NCBI RefSeq assembly: GCF_007858275.1
Contig: NZ_VFEV01000029.1
Span: 1-64,000 of the forward strand
From: Pseudomonas proteolytica
Lineage (GTDB): Bacteria; Pseudomonadota; Gammaproteobacteria; Pseudomonadales; Pseudomonadaceae
Length of the DNA: 64,000 nucleotides
Reading direction: 5' to 3'
Part shown: positions 38,328 through 47,096 of the stretch, piece after piece
How positions within the stretch are numbered: position 1 is the first letter of the stretch
Layout: each line of letters opens with the position of its first letter
The notes under the pieces: model-generated
The model's input: only the letters and a program-made list of their open reading frames with translations
The model's database searches: none
Told to the model about the DNA's origin: nothing
Made by a program: the position numbers and the translations under genes

Positions 38328-39476
38328 ATGCCTTTACCGTCCATGAAAGAACAATTTGCCGCTCTGATTGCCGCGCCCTCTGTCAGTTGTACCCAAGCGT
38401 CTCTCGACCAGACCAACCGCCCGGTGATCGATCTGCTCGCCACCTGGCTCGGCGAACTGGGCTTTGCCTGCGAGATCCAGCAGGTCAGCCCTGGCAAGTT
38501 CAACCTGTTGGCCAGCTTCGGCAGCGGCCCCGGTGGCCTGGTGCTGGCGGGGCACAGCGATACCGTGCCGTACGATGAAGCGCTATGGCAGACCGATCCT
38601 TTGAAGTTGACGGAAGTGGACGGGCGCTGGGTAGGACTGGGTAGCTGCGACATGAAAGGCTTTTTCGCGCTGGCCATCGAAGCGGTCCTGCCGCTGCTCG
38701 ACCAACCGTTCAAGCAGCCGCTGTTGATCCTTGCCACCTGTGATGAAGAAAGCTCCATGGCCGGCGCCCGCGCGCTGGCTGCGGCCGGTCGCCCGCTGGG
38801 GCGGGCTGCAGTGATTGGCGAGCCCACGGGCCTCAAACCGATCCGCCTGCACAAGGGCGTGATGATGGAACGTATCGACATCCTCGGGCGCAGTGGTCAC
38901 TCGTCAGACCCAAGCCTGGGCCACAGCGCCCTCGAAGCCATGCATGATGCCATGGGCGAGCTGCGCGGCCTGCGCCTGGCCTGGCAGCGGGAGTATCGCA
39001 ACCCACAGTTCAGCGTGCCCCAGCCCACCTTGAATTTTGGCTGCATCCACGGCGGCGACAACCCCAACCGCATTTGCGGCCAATGCTCCCTGGAATTCGA
39101 CCTGCGGCCCTTGCCCGGCATGGATCCGCAGGTGCTGCGCGACGCCATCCAGCAGAAACTGCGGCCCATCGCCGAACGCCATCAGGTGCAGATCGACTAT
39201 GCGCCGCTGTTCCCCGAAGTGCCGCCTTTCGAGCAGCCTGAAGATGCCGAGCTGGTGCGGGTCGCGGAACGATTGACCGGCCATCGTGCCGAAGCAGTAG
39301 CGTTCGGCACTGAAGCGCCTTATCTTCAGCGCCTTGGTTGTGAAACCCTGGTGCTCGGCCCTGGGGATATTGCCTGCGCCCACCAGCCGGGCGAGTACCT
39401 TGAAATGTCACGCTTGACGCCTACAGTGCGTCTATTGCGGGAATTGATTGAACACTACTGCCTCAAACCTGCATAA
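38328..39476 (+). CDS. argE: Acetylornithine deacetylase ArgE
   Basis: A 382-residue M20-family zinc hydrolase that releases acetate from N-acetylornithine in arginine synthesis. Zinc ligands are seen in LVLAGHSDTVPYD (histidine, aspartate), GLGSCDMKGFFALA (aspartate) and ATCDEESSMAGA (paired glutamates). An in-frame start exists 21 bases upstream, but ATG 38328 gives MPLPSMKEQF. argA follows 134 bp later, so two steps of arginine synthesis are neighbours. Confidence 0.92.
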   Translation: MPLPSMKEQFAALIAAPSVSCTQASLDQTNRPVIDLLATWLGELGFACEIQQVSPGKFNLLASFGSGPGGLVLAGHSDTVPYDEALWQTDPLKLTEVDGRWVGLGSCDMKGFFALAIEAVLPLLDQPFKQPLLILATCDEESSMAGARALAAAGRPLGRAAVIGEPTGLKPIRLHKGVMMERIDILGRSGHSSDPSLGHSALEAMHDAMGELRGLRLAWQREYRNPQFSVPQPTLNFGCIHGGDNPNRICGQCSLEFDLRPLPGMDPQVLRDAIQQKLRPIAERHQVQIDYAPLFPEVPPFEQPEDAELVRVAERLTGHRAEAVAFGTEAPYLQRLGCETLVLGPGDIACAHQPGEYLEMSRLTPTVRLLRELIEHYCLKPA

Positions 39477-39610
39477 ATTAACCCCATTGCATCCCGTACT
39501 TAGAAGGAGAGCGAGCGTGTCGCCAAGCCTGTTCCGACGATAACCATCAGCCCGCTGTGCGTTTAGCGATTCATCCTTTTTTGGCTGCTTTTTATAACAG
39601 GCCCAGGTTT

Positions 39611-40909
39611 ATGCCCGAATACGTCAATTGGCTTCGTCACGCTTCCCCTTACATCAATGCCCACCGTGACTGCACCTTTGTGGTCATGCTGCCGGGCGAC
39701 GGTGTGGATCATCCCAACTTCGGCAACATCGTCCACGATCTGGTGCTGCTGCACAGCCTCGGCGTGCGCCTGGTGCTGGTACATGGTTCGCGCCCGCAAA
39801 TCGAAACCCGCCTCGCCGCTCGCGGCCTGACCCCGCATTACCACGATGGCATGCGCATCACCGATGCCGCGACCCTGGAGTGCGTGATCGACGCGGTCGG
39901 CCACTTGCGTATTGCTATCGAAGCACGACTGTCCATGGACATGGCGTCCTCGCCAATGCAGGGCTCGCGCCTGCGGGTAGCCAGTGGCAACCTGGTGACC
40001 GCACGGCCGATCGGCGTGCTGGACGGTATCGATTACCACCATACCGGCGAAGTGCGCCGGGTCGACCGCAAGGGCATCAACCGCCTGCTGGACGAACGCT
40101 CCATCGTCGTACTGTCGCCATTGGGCTATTCGCCGACCGGGGAGATTTTCAACCTGGCCTGTGAAGACGTCGCCACCCGCGCCGCCATCGACCTGGGCGC
40201 CGACAAGCTGCTGTTGTTTGGCGCCGACCTGGGCCTGATCGACGAAAACGGCCGACTGGTGCGCGAGCTGCGTCCGCAGCAAGTACCGGCGCACCTGCAA
40301 CGCCTGGGCAACAACTACCAGGCCGAACTGCTGGATGCGGCGGCCGAGGCCTGTCGTGGGGGTGTGGGGCGCAGCCACATCGTCAGTTATGTCGAAGACG
40401 GTGCGCTGTTGACCGAACTCTTTACCCGGGACGGCGGCGGTACGCTGGTGGCCCAGGAGCAATTCGAACTGGTGCGGGAGGCGGCGATTGAAGACGTCGG
40501 CGGCCTGCTGGACCTGATCAGCCCACTGGAAGAGCAGGGCATTTTGGTGCGCCGCTCGCGGGAAGTGCTGGAGCGGGAAATCGAACAGTTCAGCGTGGTA
40601 GAGCGCGAAGGCATGATCATCGCGTGCGCCGCGCTGTACCCCATTGCCGACTCGGAGGCGGGTGAGCTGGCGTGCCTGGCGGTCAATCCGGAATATCGCC
40701 ATGGCGGCCGTGGTGATGAGCTGCTCGAGCGCATCGAAACCCGCGCCCGCACCCAAGGCTTGAAGACCCTGTTCGTGCTGACGACCCGTACCGCCCACTG
40801 GTTCCGCGAGCGCGGCTTTGTGCCAAGCAGCGTGGATCGCCTGCCGTCGGCGCGGGCTTCGCTGTACAACTTCCAGCGTAATTCGAAGATCTTCGAGAAG
40901 ACCCTGTAA
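39611..40909 (+). CDS. argA: N-acetylglutamate synthase
   Basis: A 432-residue enzyme that acetylates glutamate as the first step of arginine synthesis. An amino-acid-kinase-like domain (about 1-290, LVLVHGSRPQIETRLAARG) carries arginine feedback control, and a GNAT acetyltransferase domain (about 295-430, LACLAVNPEYRHGGRGDELLERIE) does the chemistry. The frame opens at 39557, but the ATG at 39611 gives the usual N-terminus MPEYVNWLRHASPYINAHR. A perfect REPIN follows its stop codon. Confidence 0.96.
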   Translation: MPEYVNWLRHASPYINAHRDCTFVVMLPGDGVDHPNFGNIVHDLVLLHSLGVRLVLVHGSRPQIETRLAARGLTPHYHDGMRITDAATLECVIDAVGHLRIAIEARLSMDMASSPMQGSRLRVASGNLVTARPIGVLDGIDYHHTGEVRRVDRKGINRLLDERSIVVLSPLGYSPTGEIFNLACEDVATRAAIDLGADKLLLFGADLGLIDENGRLVRELRPQQVPAHLQRLGNNYQAELLDAAAEACRGGVGRSHIVSYVEDGALLTELFTRDGGGTLVAQEQFELVREAAIEDVGGLLDLISPLEEQGILVRRSREVLEREIEQFSVVEREGMIIACAALYPIADSEAGELACLAVNPEYRHGGRGDELLERIETRARTQGLKTLFVLTTRTAHWFRERGFVPSSVDRLPSARASLYNFQRNSKIFEKTL

Positions 40910-40936
40910 ACACGGTATTCGGTACACCCAATACCT

Positions 40937-41029
40937 AATGTGGGAGCGGGCTTGCTCGCGAAGGCAGTGTGTCAGTCAGCACATTTATTGACTTCACACC
41001 GCCTTCGCGAGCAAGCCCGCTCCCACATT
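40937..41029. repeat. Perfect REPIN between argA and tauA
   Basis: Perfect 29-bp arms at 40937-40965 and 41001-41029 (starting AATGTGGGAGCGGGCTTGC) flank a 35-bp centre. It is the cleanest copy of the window's common repeat and lies between two convergent genes, where it could end both transcripts. Confidence 0.9.
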
Positions 41030-41041
41030 CTTTGTCCGGGT

Positions 41042-42028
41042 TTATTCTTTGATGAATTTTCCGGTCACGTAGGCTGAATAGTCCGGTAGCACTGTCTCTA
41101 CTTTCCCTTGTTCCTTGAGAAACTTCGCCGTATCTCCAATGGCCTTGGCTGTCCCACCATTAAGCAAGGCGTCGGTTTGCTGCGCCCGGGCATCGGGGAA
41201 GGTGCTGCCTTCCAGCAGTTCGGGAATATCTGCGGCGTTTGCGCCGGTCAACCTGGCGATCTTCTGTACCGGCGCCGAATCCACCGTCCAACTGGCTTTA
41301 TGGGCCGCATACTCGGCAAACGAATCCAGGGTGACCTTGGCAAACTTGGCCACCACCTCAGGATGCTTCTCGGCAAAATCCTTGCGCGCCACCCACACCT
41401 CGAACGTCGGCGCGCCCCATTGGCCGACCTGGGCAGCATCGGTGAGGATCCTGCCGGTCTTGCGGATTTCCCCCAGGGCCGGCGACCAGACAAACGCGCC
41501 GTCGATATCCCCGCGTTTCCAGGCTGCGGCAATTTCGCCTGGTTGCAGGTTCACCACTTTGACCTGCTTTGTGTCCAGGCCCCAGTGTTTCAAGGCCCCG
41601 AGCAGGCTGTAGTGGGATGTGGAGACAAAGGGCGTGGCGATGGTTTTGCCGATCAGGTCCTTGGGTGCGTCAATGTGACTGTCGTTGCGCACTACCAAAG
41701 CTTCAGAACTATTGATCTGGGCCGATACGATGAACGCTACGATGGGTAGGTTACGGGATGCGGCGGCCGCCAACGGGCTGGAGCCGAGGTTGCCGATCTG
41801 CACATCGCCGGAGGCAATCGCGGTGATCACTTCCGGGCCGCTATTGAAGCGGCGCCAGTCGATTTTCTCGCCGATGGCCTGCTCATAGACGCCGTCGGCC
41901 TGGGGCACTTTGCTGGGGTCAACCCCGGTTTGGTAACCGATGGTGAGACTGGCCGCTTGCACGCCAAAAGAAAGTGTAAGTGATAGTAAAACTGTAACAA
42001 ATTGACTAGAGGATGCGCGTTTGGCCAT
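41042..42028 (-). CDS. tauA: Taurine ABC transporter periplasmic binding protein
   Basis: A 328-residue solute-binding protein. The signal peptide ends VQA near residue 25, and the mature chain starts ASLTIGYQTGVDPSKVPQADG. The segments DWRRFNSGPEVITAIASGDVQIGNLGSSPL and NLQPGEIAAAWKRGDIDGAFVW are typical of TauA/SsuA. It belongs with sulfate-starvation genes such as oprE, lsfA and ssu on the other side. The tauBCD genes that normally follow are missing: the next gene downstream is argA on the other strand. The transporter would need permease and ATPase subunits from elsewhere. Confidence 0.88.
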   Translation of the reverse strand: MAKRASSSQFVTVLLSLTLSFGVQAASLTIGYQTGVDPSKVPQADGVYEQAIGEKIDWRRFNSGPEVITAIASGDVQIGNLGSSPLAAAASRNLPIVAFIVSAQINSSEALVVRNDSHIDAPKDLIGKTIATPFVSTSHYSLLGALKHWGLDTKQVKVVNLQPGEIAAAWKRGDIDGAFVWSPALGEIRKTGRILTDAAQVGQWGAPTFEVWVARKDFAEKHPEVVAKFAKVTLDSFAEYAAHKASWTVDSAPVQKIARLTGANAADIPELLEGSTFPDARAQQTDALLNGGTAKAIGDTAKFLKEQGKVETVLPDYSAYVTGKFIKE

Positions 42029-42397
42029 GATGGCGTCGCCTTTTTGATCGTGAGTGACGTGTGCGAGATTCTGATCACACTAAACGATCTAAAAAATGGC
42101 CAATAAATACCCTTTAGGAATTAGCTTATGGAGCGATACCCCGCTGCGGGATTGTCGCGCCATGGAAAGTGTTATTCCTGAATAGTATGAAAAAGGATGA
42201 AATAATTCTTTTTGGGTGTATGAAAAACTCATTACCCTGCAGGGACCAAATCAACTGCGGTTAGACGAAGGTAGTAGACACACAAGGTTACGATTGACTT
42301 GTCAGTCACGATCTGGCGCTAATCGCGCATCTGTGGATCGAGGGCGTCAGACCCGAGACCAAAGAACTACAAAAATTAGAAACGAGAGGAGCGGTAC
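42029..42397. other. Divergent promoter region between tauA and oprE
   Basis: A 369-bp region without a gene. It has AT-rich tracts near 42088-42125 and 42175-42235 that suit promoters for tauA and oprE. TGACT-4 bp-AGTCA at 42295-42308 is a small dyad in the oprE leader. GAGAGGAGCGG before the oprE ATG is a good ribosome-binding site. No operator could be assigned with confidence. Confidence 0.5.
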
Positions 42398-43732
42398 ATG
42401 AAGAAGTCCACATTGGCGTTCGCCGTCGCGGCTGGGGTTTTGGCTCAGCAAGCTGGCGCCGCTGGTTTTGTTGAAGACAGCAAGGCAAGCGTTACTGCAC
42501 GTAACTTTTACATCAACCAAGATAACCGTGATGGCGCCGCCAAGCCTTCCAAGCAGGAAGAATGGGGCCAGGGTTTCATCTTCAACTTCGCCTCGGGCTA
42601 TACCCAAGGTACCGTTGGTTTCGGTGTTGATGCGATCGGCCTGTACGGCGTCAAGCTGGACTCCGGTAAAGGCACCGCCTACAACAACAACAGCGCCAAC
42701 AAGGGTGGCGTTGTTTTCCCAAGCGACAGCGACGGTCGTGCGGTAGACGATTTCGCCAGTCTGGGCCTGACGGGCAAGGTCAAGATCTCCAAGACCGAAC
42801 TGAAGCTGGGTACCTTGCTGCCGAAACTGCCGGTAGTGACGTCCAACGACGGTCGTCTGTTGCCACAAACCTTTGAAGGTGGCCAGATCACTTCCAACGA
42901 AATCGACAACCTGACCCTGGTTGGCGGTAAGTTGGAGCACGCCAAAGGTCGTAACTCCAGCAACAATGACTCGCTGACTATCGCTGGCTCCAACGGTGCA
43001 ACCCGCACCGCCACCGCCAACGCACGTAGCAACGAGTTCTATTATGCCGGTGGTGATTACAAGATCACCAAAGACTTGGTGGCCCAGTACTACTACGGCA
43101 ACCTGTCCGACTTCTACAAGCAGCACTTCCTGGGCCTGACCCACAACTGGGCGCTGCCAGTAGGTAGCATCAAGTCCGACCTGCGTTACTTCAACAGTGA
43201 CTCCGACGGCAAGAACTCGAGCCAGGAAGGCCGTATCGCCGGCTACCGTGCGTCGGGCTACCAGAATGGCGGCGAAGTCGATAACCGCACCTGGAGCGCC
43301 AAGTTCACGTACAGCCTGCAAGGCCACGCGATCAGCGCCGGCTACCAGCGTGTCAATGGCACCAGCGACTTCCCGTTCCTCAACCAGGGTGACGGTGCTT
43401 CCTCGTACCTGATCACTGACATGCAGATCGGCAAGTTCCAACGCGCCGGCGAGCGCACCTGGTTGGCCCAGTACGCTTATGACTTCGCAACCATCGGGTT
43501 GCCAGGCCTGACCACCTCTGTTGTCTACCTCAAGGGTGACAACATCGCCACTTCGACCGGCGACAAGGGCGAGTGGGAACGTGACTTCAACCTCGGCTAC
43601 GTAATCCCGGAAGGCACCTTCAAGGGCCTGGGCCTGGCGTGGAAAAACGCCTCGCTGCGCTCCCAGGTTGCTTCCCAGCGTGACCAGGACGAAAACCGTC
43701 TGATCGTCAGCTACACCCTGCCGATCTTGTAA
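42398..43732 (+). CDS. oprE: OprD-family outer-membrane porin, OprE-like
   Basis: A 444-residue porin. The signal peptide MKKSTLAFAVAAGVLAQQAGA is followed by AGFVEDSKASVTARNFYINQDNR, the usual OprD-family start. An 18-stranded barrel follows, with strands such as LRYFNSDSDGKNSSQEGRI and a C-terminus NRLIVSYTLPIL. Members take up amino acids, organic acids or sulfonates. Its position between tauA and lsfA/ssu suggests sulfonate uptake. The insertion element just after its stop codon separates it from its own terminator hairpin. Confidence 0.92.
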   Translation: MKKSTLAFAVAAGVLAQQAGAAGFVEDSKASVTARNFYINQDNRDGAAKPSKQEEWGQGFIFNFASGYTQGTVGFGVDAIGLYGVKLDSGKGTAYNNNSANKGGVVFPSDSDGRAVDDFASLGLTGKVKISKTELKLGTLLPKLPVVTSNDGRLLPQTFEGGQITSNEIDNLTLVGGKLEHAKGRNSSNNDSLTIAGSNGATRTATANARSNEFYYAGGDYKITKDLVAQYYYGNLSDFYKQHFLGLTHNWALPVGSIKSDLRYFNSDSDGKNSSQEGRIAGYRASGYQNGGEVDNRTWSAKFTYSLQGHAISAGYQRVNGTSDFPFLNQGDGASSYLITDMQIGKFQRAGERTWLAQYAYDFATIGLPGLTTSVVYLKGDNIATSTGDKGEWERDFNLGYVIPEGTFKGLGLAWKNASLRSQVASQRDQDENRLIVSYTLPIL

Positions 43733-43740
43733 TACCAGCA

Positions 43741-43748
43741 GTAAAACC
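43741..43748. repeat. Left 8-bp target-site duplication of the insertion element
   Basis: GTAAAACC directly before the left end of the element is repeated exactly at 47121-47128, directly after the right end. This marks a transposition event and gives the empty site: oprE stop, a few bases, GTAAAACC, then the terminator stem. Confidence 0.95.
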
Positions 43749-43772
43749 GGGTAAGCGGATTAAATGGTTGAT
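43749..43772. repeat. Left terminal inverted repeat of the IS
   Basis: 24 bp starting GGGTAAGCGGATT. It pairs with the inverted right end with 21 of 24 matches. The transposase is expected to bind here. Confidence 0.93.
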
Positions 43773-43835
43773 CTTACCTTTGCATGAGAGTGAGACAGAC
43801 CGGCATCTCATCGGATTATCTGGTTGATGCTTCAC

Positions 43836-44243
43836 CTACTGCTGGTGCATGTTTCCTTCGCTAATTCCAGCAAGAACCCCACACGCCTCAACTTCCCGGT
43901 CATCGTTGCAACTCGCTCTCAGTGAAACGAGTTGTTTCTCAAGCGCTTGCAGAGCGGTTATCTGCGACCGCACATGAGAGATGTGATCATCGAGCAAGGC
44001 GTTGACGGCGGTACAAGGCTGATGAGGGTCGTCCTCATAGCTCTGTAGTTCGTGAATCTCAGCCAGTGACAGGCCCAGGATTCTGCAGCGACGGATGAAG
44101 GCCAGCCCCTCACCATGCTTCTCGGTATAGACACGGTAACCGTTGTCCTGCCGATCAGGCGGCGGCAACAAGCCCTGCTGTTCATAGAAGCGGATCGTCT
44201 GTGTTTCGACCCCTACCAACTGCGCCAACTGACCAATGCGCAT
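43836..44243 (-). CDS. MerR-family metal-responsive regulator, CadR/PbrR-like
   Basis: A 135-residue regulator. The MerR helix-turn-helix starts MRIGQLAQLVGVETQTIRFYEQQGLLPPP. A dimer helix and a metal loop follow. Cysteines in DPHQPCTAV and in SCNDDREVEACGVLAG match the metal-binding cysteines of Cd/Pb sensors (Cys79, Cys114 and Cys123 types). It is divergent from the transporter gene it probably controls, with a MerR-type promoter between them. It lies within the insertion element. The ATG at 44241-44243 is chosen because it opens the conserved MRIG motif. Confidence 0.9.
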   Translation of the reverse strand: MRIGQLAQLVGVETQTIRFYEQQGLLPPPDRQDNGYRVYTEKHGEGLAFIRRCRILGLSLAEIHELQSYEDDPHQPCTAVNALLDDHISHVRSQITALQALEKQLVSLRASCNDDREVEACGVLAGISEGNMHQQ

Positions 44244-44274
44244 CAGCCTCCTCCCCAACGGATTCTTTACTCTA

Positions 44275-44305
44275 TTGACCTTATAGTAGCTTTATAGTTT
44301 TAAAT
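44275..44305 (+). promoter_or_regulatory. MerR-type promoter of the cation transporter gene
   Basis: TTGACC (44275-44280) and TTAAAT (44300-44305) are separated by 19 bp, the long spacer typical of MerR-controlled promoters. The spacer holds CTTATAGTAGCTTTATAG, in which the regulator dyad should lie. Metal-bound regulator would twist the DNA to allow transcription. Confidence 0.65.
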
Positions 44306-44338
44306 GGTACCACAACATTGTTCAAGTGGAGTCGTATC

Positions 44339-45235
44339 ATGAGCAAATCCTGTGGTGGCGCCTGTGGCGGTGATGCAACGTCCGCAGCGGATACCGATAT
44401 ACAGGCCTCCTCCGAGGCGCCAGGGAGATGGGTCAGTGTTTATGCCGTGCCGAAGATGGACTGTCCATCAGAAGAACGAATGATTCGCCTAGCCCTGAAC
44501 GGCTTTGAGGAAATTCGGGCGCTGTCCTTCGACTTGTCGAACCGCCGGCTGAAGGTCGTGCATGACGGCGAGGTCGAGCCCGTCACCTCGAAACTGAAGA
44601 CCTTGGGGCTAGGCGCCTCGCTTCAGGAAACCGTCGCTGCAAATCCGGAGACCATCAAGGCCGCCGAGTTTTCGGCAGCTTCTGCTAAGCAAGAATCCGG
44701 GACCCTGCGCTGGTTGCTCGGCATCAATGCACTTCTGTTCGTGGTGGAAATGACTGCCGGTCTGATCGCCCGGTCCACCGGCCTGATTGGAGAATCCCTG
44801 GACAATTTTGCCGATGCGGCGGTGTACGGGCTTGCCCTTTATGCGGTTGGACATAGCGTGAAAATGCAGGTACGTGCCGCGCATCTTGCTGGTGTACTGC
44901 AACTGATCTTGGCTGTGGGCGTGCTCGTAGAGGTGGTGAGACGCTTTGTATTCGGTAGTGAGCCTGAATCGCTGGTGATGATGGCTATCGCATTCGTCGC
45001 ATTGATTGCCAATACCAGTTGTCTGCTGCTCATATCCAAACATCGGGAAGGCGGGGCGCACATGAAGGCAAGCTGGATATTCTCGGCCAACGACGTGGTG
45101 ATCAACCTGGGGGTCATCACCGCCGGCGCCCTGGTCGCGTGGACCGGTTCCAATTATCCGGATCTGATTATCGGCACCATCGCGGGGGGCATTGTACTTA
45201 ACGGTGCCAGACGCATTTTGGCGTTGAAGGGTTAA
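44339..45235 (+). CDS. Cation diffusion facilitator-type transporter with metal-binding N-terminus
   Basis: A 298-residue membrane protein. The N-terminus has the cysteine pair in KSCGGACGGDA, followed by an HMA-like domain with VPKMDCPSEERMIRLAL (about 35-100). Six helices follow, with GESLDNFADAAVYGLALY (metal site in helix 2) and FSANDVVINLGVITAG (helix 5). This is a CDF/CzcD-like exporter that lacks the long histidine loop and most of the C-terminal domain. It is the metal-efflux cargo gene of the insertion element, under the divergent MerR regulator. lspA starts 3 bp after its stop. Confidence 0.85.
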   Translation: MSKSCGGACGGDATSAADTDIQASSEAPGRWVSVYAVPKMDCPSEERMIRLALNGFEEIRALSFDLSNRRLKVVHDGEVEPVTSKLKTLGLGASLQETVAANPETIKAAEFSAASAKQESGTLRWLLGINALLFVVEMTAGLIARSTGLIGESLDNFADAAVYGLALYAVGHSVKMQVRAAHLAGVLQLILAVGVLVEVVRRFVFGSEPESLVMMAIAFVALIANTSCLLLISKHREGGAHMKASWIFSANDVVINLGVITAGALVAWTGSNYPDLIIGTIAGGIVLNGARRILALKG

Positions 45236-45238
45236 ATA

Positions 45239-45751
45239 ATGCTCATTATTGGCAAAAAGCTCTCGCCGTATGCCCTATTGTCCATATCGGGCCTGCTGGC
45301 AGCGTCTGATCAGGCTGTAAAGTGGCTGGTGCAGCAATCAATGGCCTATGGCGAGTATGTTTCGGTGACCCCGTTCTTTAACTGGGTGCACCTATGGAAC
45401 ACCGGTGCCGCATTCAGTCTTTTTGCGAATGGTGGAGGCTGGCAGCGCTACTTTTTTATCGGAATCGCGGTAGTGGTCTCGATTTTTCTGATCAAGCTGA
45501 TCCTTGAAAATCGTCATAAAGGAGAAGCCATCGCTTACAGTCTTATCCTCGGTGGCGCCATGGGCAACCTGATTGACCGGGTCTTTCGCGGCTATGTTGT
45601 GGATTCCTTTGATTTCTATTGGCGAGACTGGCATTGGCCGGCCTTCAACCTGGCTGATATTGCAATTGTCCTCGGTGCCTTACTTTTCGTTTCCAGCAGC
45701 TTGTTGGGTAAAAAAGCAAACACCAATGCCGAGTCGGATGGATCTGACTGA
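45239..45751 (+). CDS. lspA: Lipoprotein signal peptidase (signal peptidase II), IS-borne copy
   Basis: A 170-residue four-helix membrane aspartic protease. The catalytic aspartates are in GNLIDRVFRGYVVDSF and FNLADIAIVLG, and the conserved WNTGAAFS loop is present. It would cut lipoprotein signal peptides before the lipidated cysteine. As cargo of the insertion element it is a second copy; the chromosomal lspA lies elsewhere, next to ileS in Pseudomonas. Its role in the element is not clear. Confidence 0.93.
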   Translation: MLIIGKKLSPYALLSISGLLAASDQAVKWLVQQSMAYGEYVSVTPFFNWVHLWNTGAAFSLFANGGGWQRYFFIGIAVVVSIFLIKLILENRHKGEAIAYSLILGGAMGNLIDRVFRGYVVDSFDFYWRDWHWPAFNLADIAIVLGALLFVSSSLLGKKANTNAESDGSD

Positions 45752-45772
45752 CACCTACGCCTATACAACACC

Positions 45773-47062
45773 ATGACCGAACTTCCCGACAACATCCTTC
45801 ACCTGCCGCAATACCAAGTACTGGGCTGCAAATCAACCGACGACGAAATGCACTTCCAGGTGGACGTGCCCGATCCCATCGCCTGCGAGGAATGCGGCGT
45901 GCAGGGTGAGTTCGTACGGTTCGGCAAGCGTGACGTTCCCTATCGTGATCTGCCCATCCACGGCAAGCGGGTCACTCTCTGGGTGGTCCGCCGCCGATAC
46001 ACCTGCCGGGCCTGCAAGACAACATTCAGGCCCCAGCTACCGGAGATGGTGGACGGATTCCGTATGACACTGCGGCTGCATGAGTACGTGGAGAAGGAAT
46101 CCTTCAACCACCCCTACACCTTTGTGGCGGCACAGACCGGCCTGGACGAGAAGACGGTGCGCGACATCTTCAACGCCCGCGCCGAGTTCCTGGGGCGCTG
46201 GCACCGCTTCGAGACGCCCCGCATCCTGGGCATTGACGAGCTATACCTGAACAAGCGCTACCGCTGCATTCTGACCAACATTGAGGAGCGAACCCTGCTC
46301 GACCTGCTGGCCACCCGCCGCCAGGACGTGGTGACCAACTACCTGATGAAGCTGAAAGACCGGCAGAAGGTCGAGATCGTCAGCATGGACATGTGGAACC
46401 CCTACCGGGCAGCGGTCAAGGCTGTGCTGCCCCAGGCCCGTATCGTGGTCGATAAGTTCCATGTGGTGCGCATGGCCAACGATGCCCTAGAGAGAGTGCG
46501 CAAGGGCCTCAGAAAGGAGCTGAAACCGTCCCAGAGCCGGACTCTCAAGGGAGACCGGAAAATCCTGCTGAAACGCGCTCACGAAGTCTCAGACCGGGAG
46601 CGCCTCATCATGGAGACCTGGACAGGCGCGTTCCCGCAACTGCTGGCCGCCTACGAGCACAAGGAGCGCTTCTACGGCATCTGGGACGCCACCACACGGC
46701 TCCAGGCAGAAGCCGCCCTGGACGAGTGGATAGCCACCATCCCGAAGGGCCAAAAGGAAGTCTGGAGCGATCTGGTCAGGGCAGTGGGAAACTGGCGCGA
46801 AGAGACCATGACCTACTTCGAGACGGACATGCCCGTCACCAACGCTTACACGGAGTCCATCAACCGACTGGCCAAGGACAAGAACCGTGAAGGGCGCGGT
46901 TACTCCTTCGAGGTGATGCGGGCACGAATGCTCTACACCACGAAGCACAAGAAGAAGGCACCGACTGCGAAGGTCTCTCCTTTCTACAAGAAAACCATCG
47001 GTTACGGACTGCCGGACTTCGCAGAGGAACTCAACTACGGAGTCGATCTATCAACCATCTGA
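45773..47062 (+). CDS. tnpA: ISL3-family transposase
   Basis: A 429-residue DDE transposase. The N-terminal zinc finger has CEECG and CRAC (about residues 33-85), then a helix-turn-helix. The catalytic core has LGIDELYLNKRYRCILTN (first aspartate), VSMDMWNPYRAAVKAVLP followed by VVDKFHVVRMAND (second), and TNAYTESINRLAKD (glutamate). Full length with no stop or frameshift, so probably active. It starts 21 bp after lspA and is the last gene of the element. Confidence 0.96.
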   Translation: MTELPDNILHLPQYQVLGCKSTDDEMHFQVDVPDPIACEECGVQGEFVRFGKRDVPYRDLPIHGKRVTLWVVRRRYTCRACKTTFRPQLPEMVDGFRMTLRLHEYVEKESFNHPYTFVAAQTGLDEKTVRDIFNARAEFLGRWHRFETPRILGIDELYLNKRYRCILTNIEERTLLDLLATRRQDVVTNYLMKLKDRQKVEIVSMDMWNPYRAAVKAVLPQARIVVDKFHVVRMANDALERVRKGLRKELKPSQSRTLKGDRKILLKRAHEVSDRERLIMETWTGAFPQLLAAYEHKERFYGIWDATTRLQAEAALDEWIATIPKGQKEVWSDLVRAVGNWREETMTYFETDMPVTNAYTESINRLAKDKNREGRGYSFEVMRARMLYTTKHKKKAPTAKVSPFYKKTIGYGLPDFAEELNYGVDLSTI

Positions 47063-47096
47063 GGGTGGTATCAGATTGATGGGGTGAAGGTGCCCC

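Noticed and set aside
39563-40927. 454-codon minus-strand frame opposite argA
   Set aside because: argA carries kinase-like and GNAT motifs at full length; the antisense frame has none.
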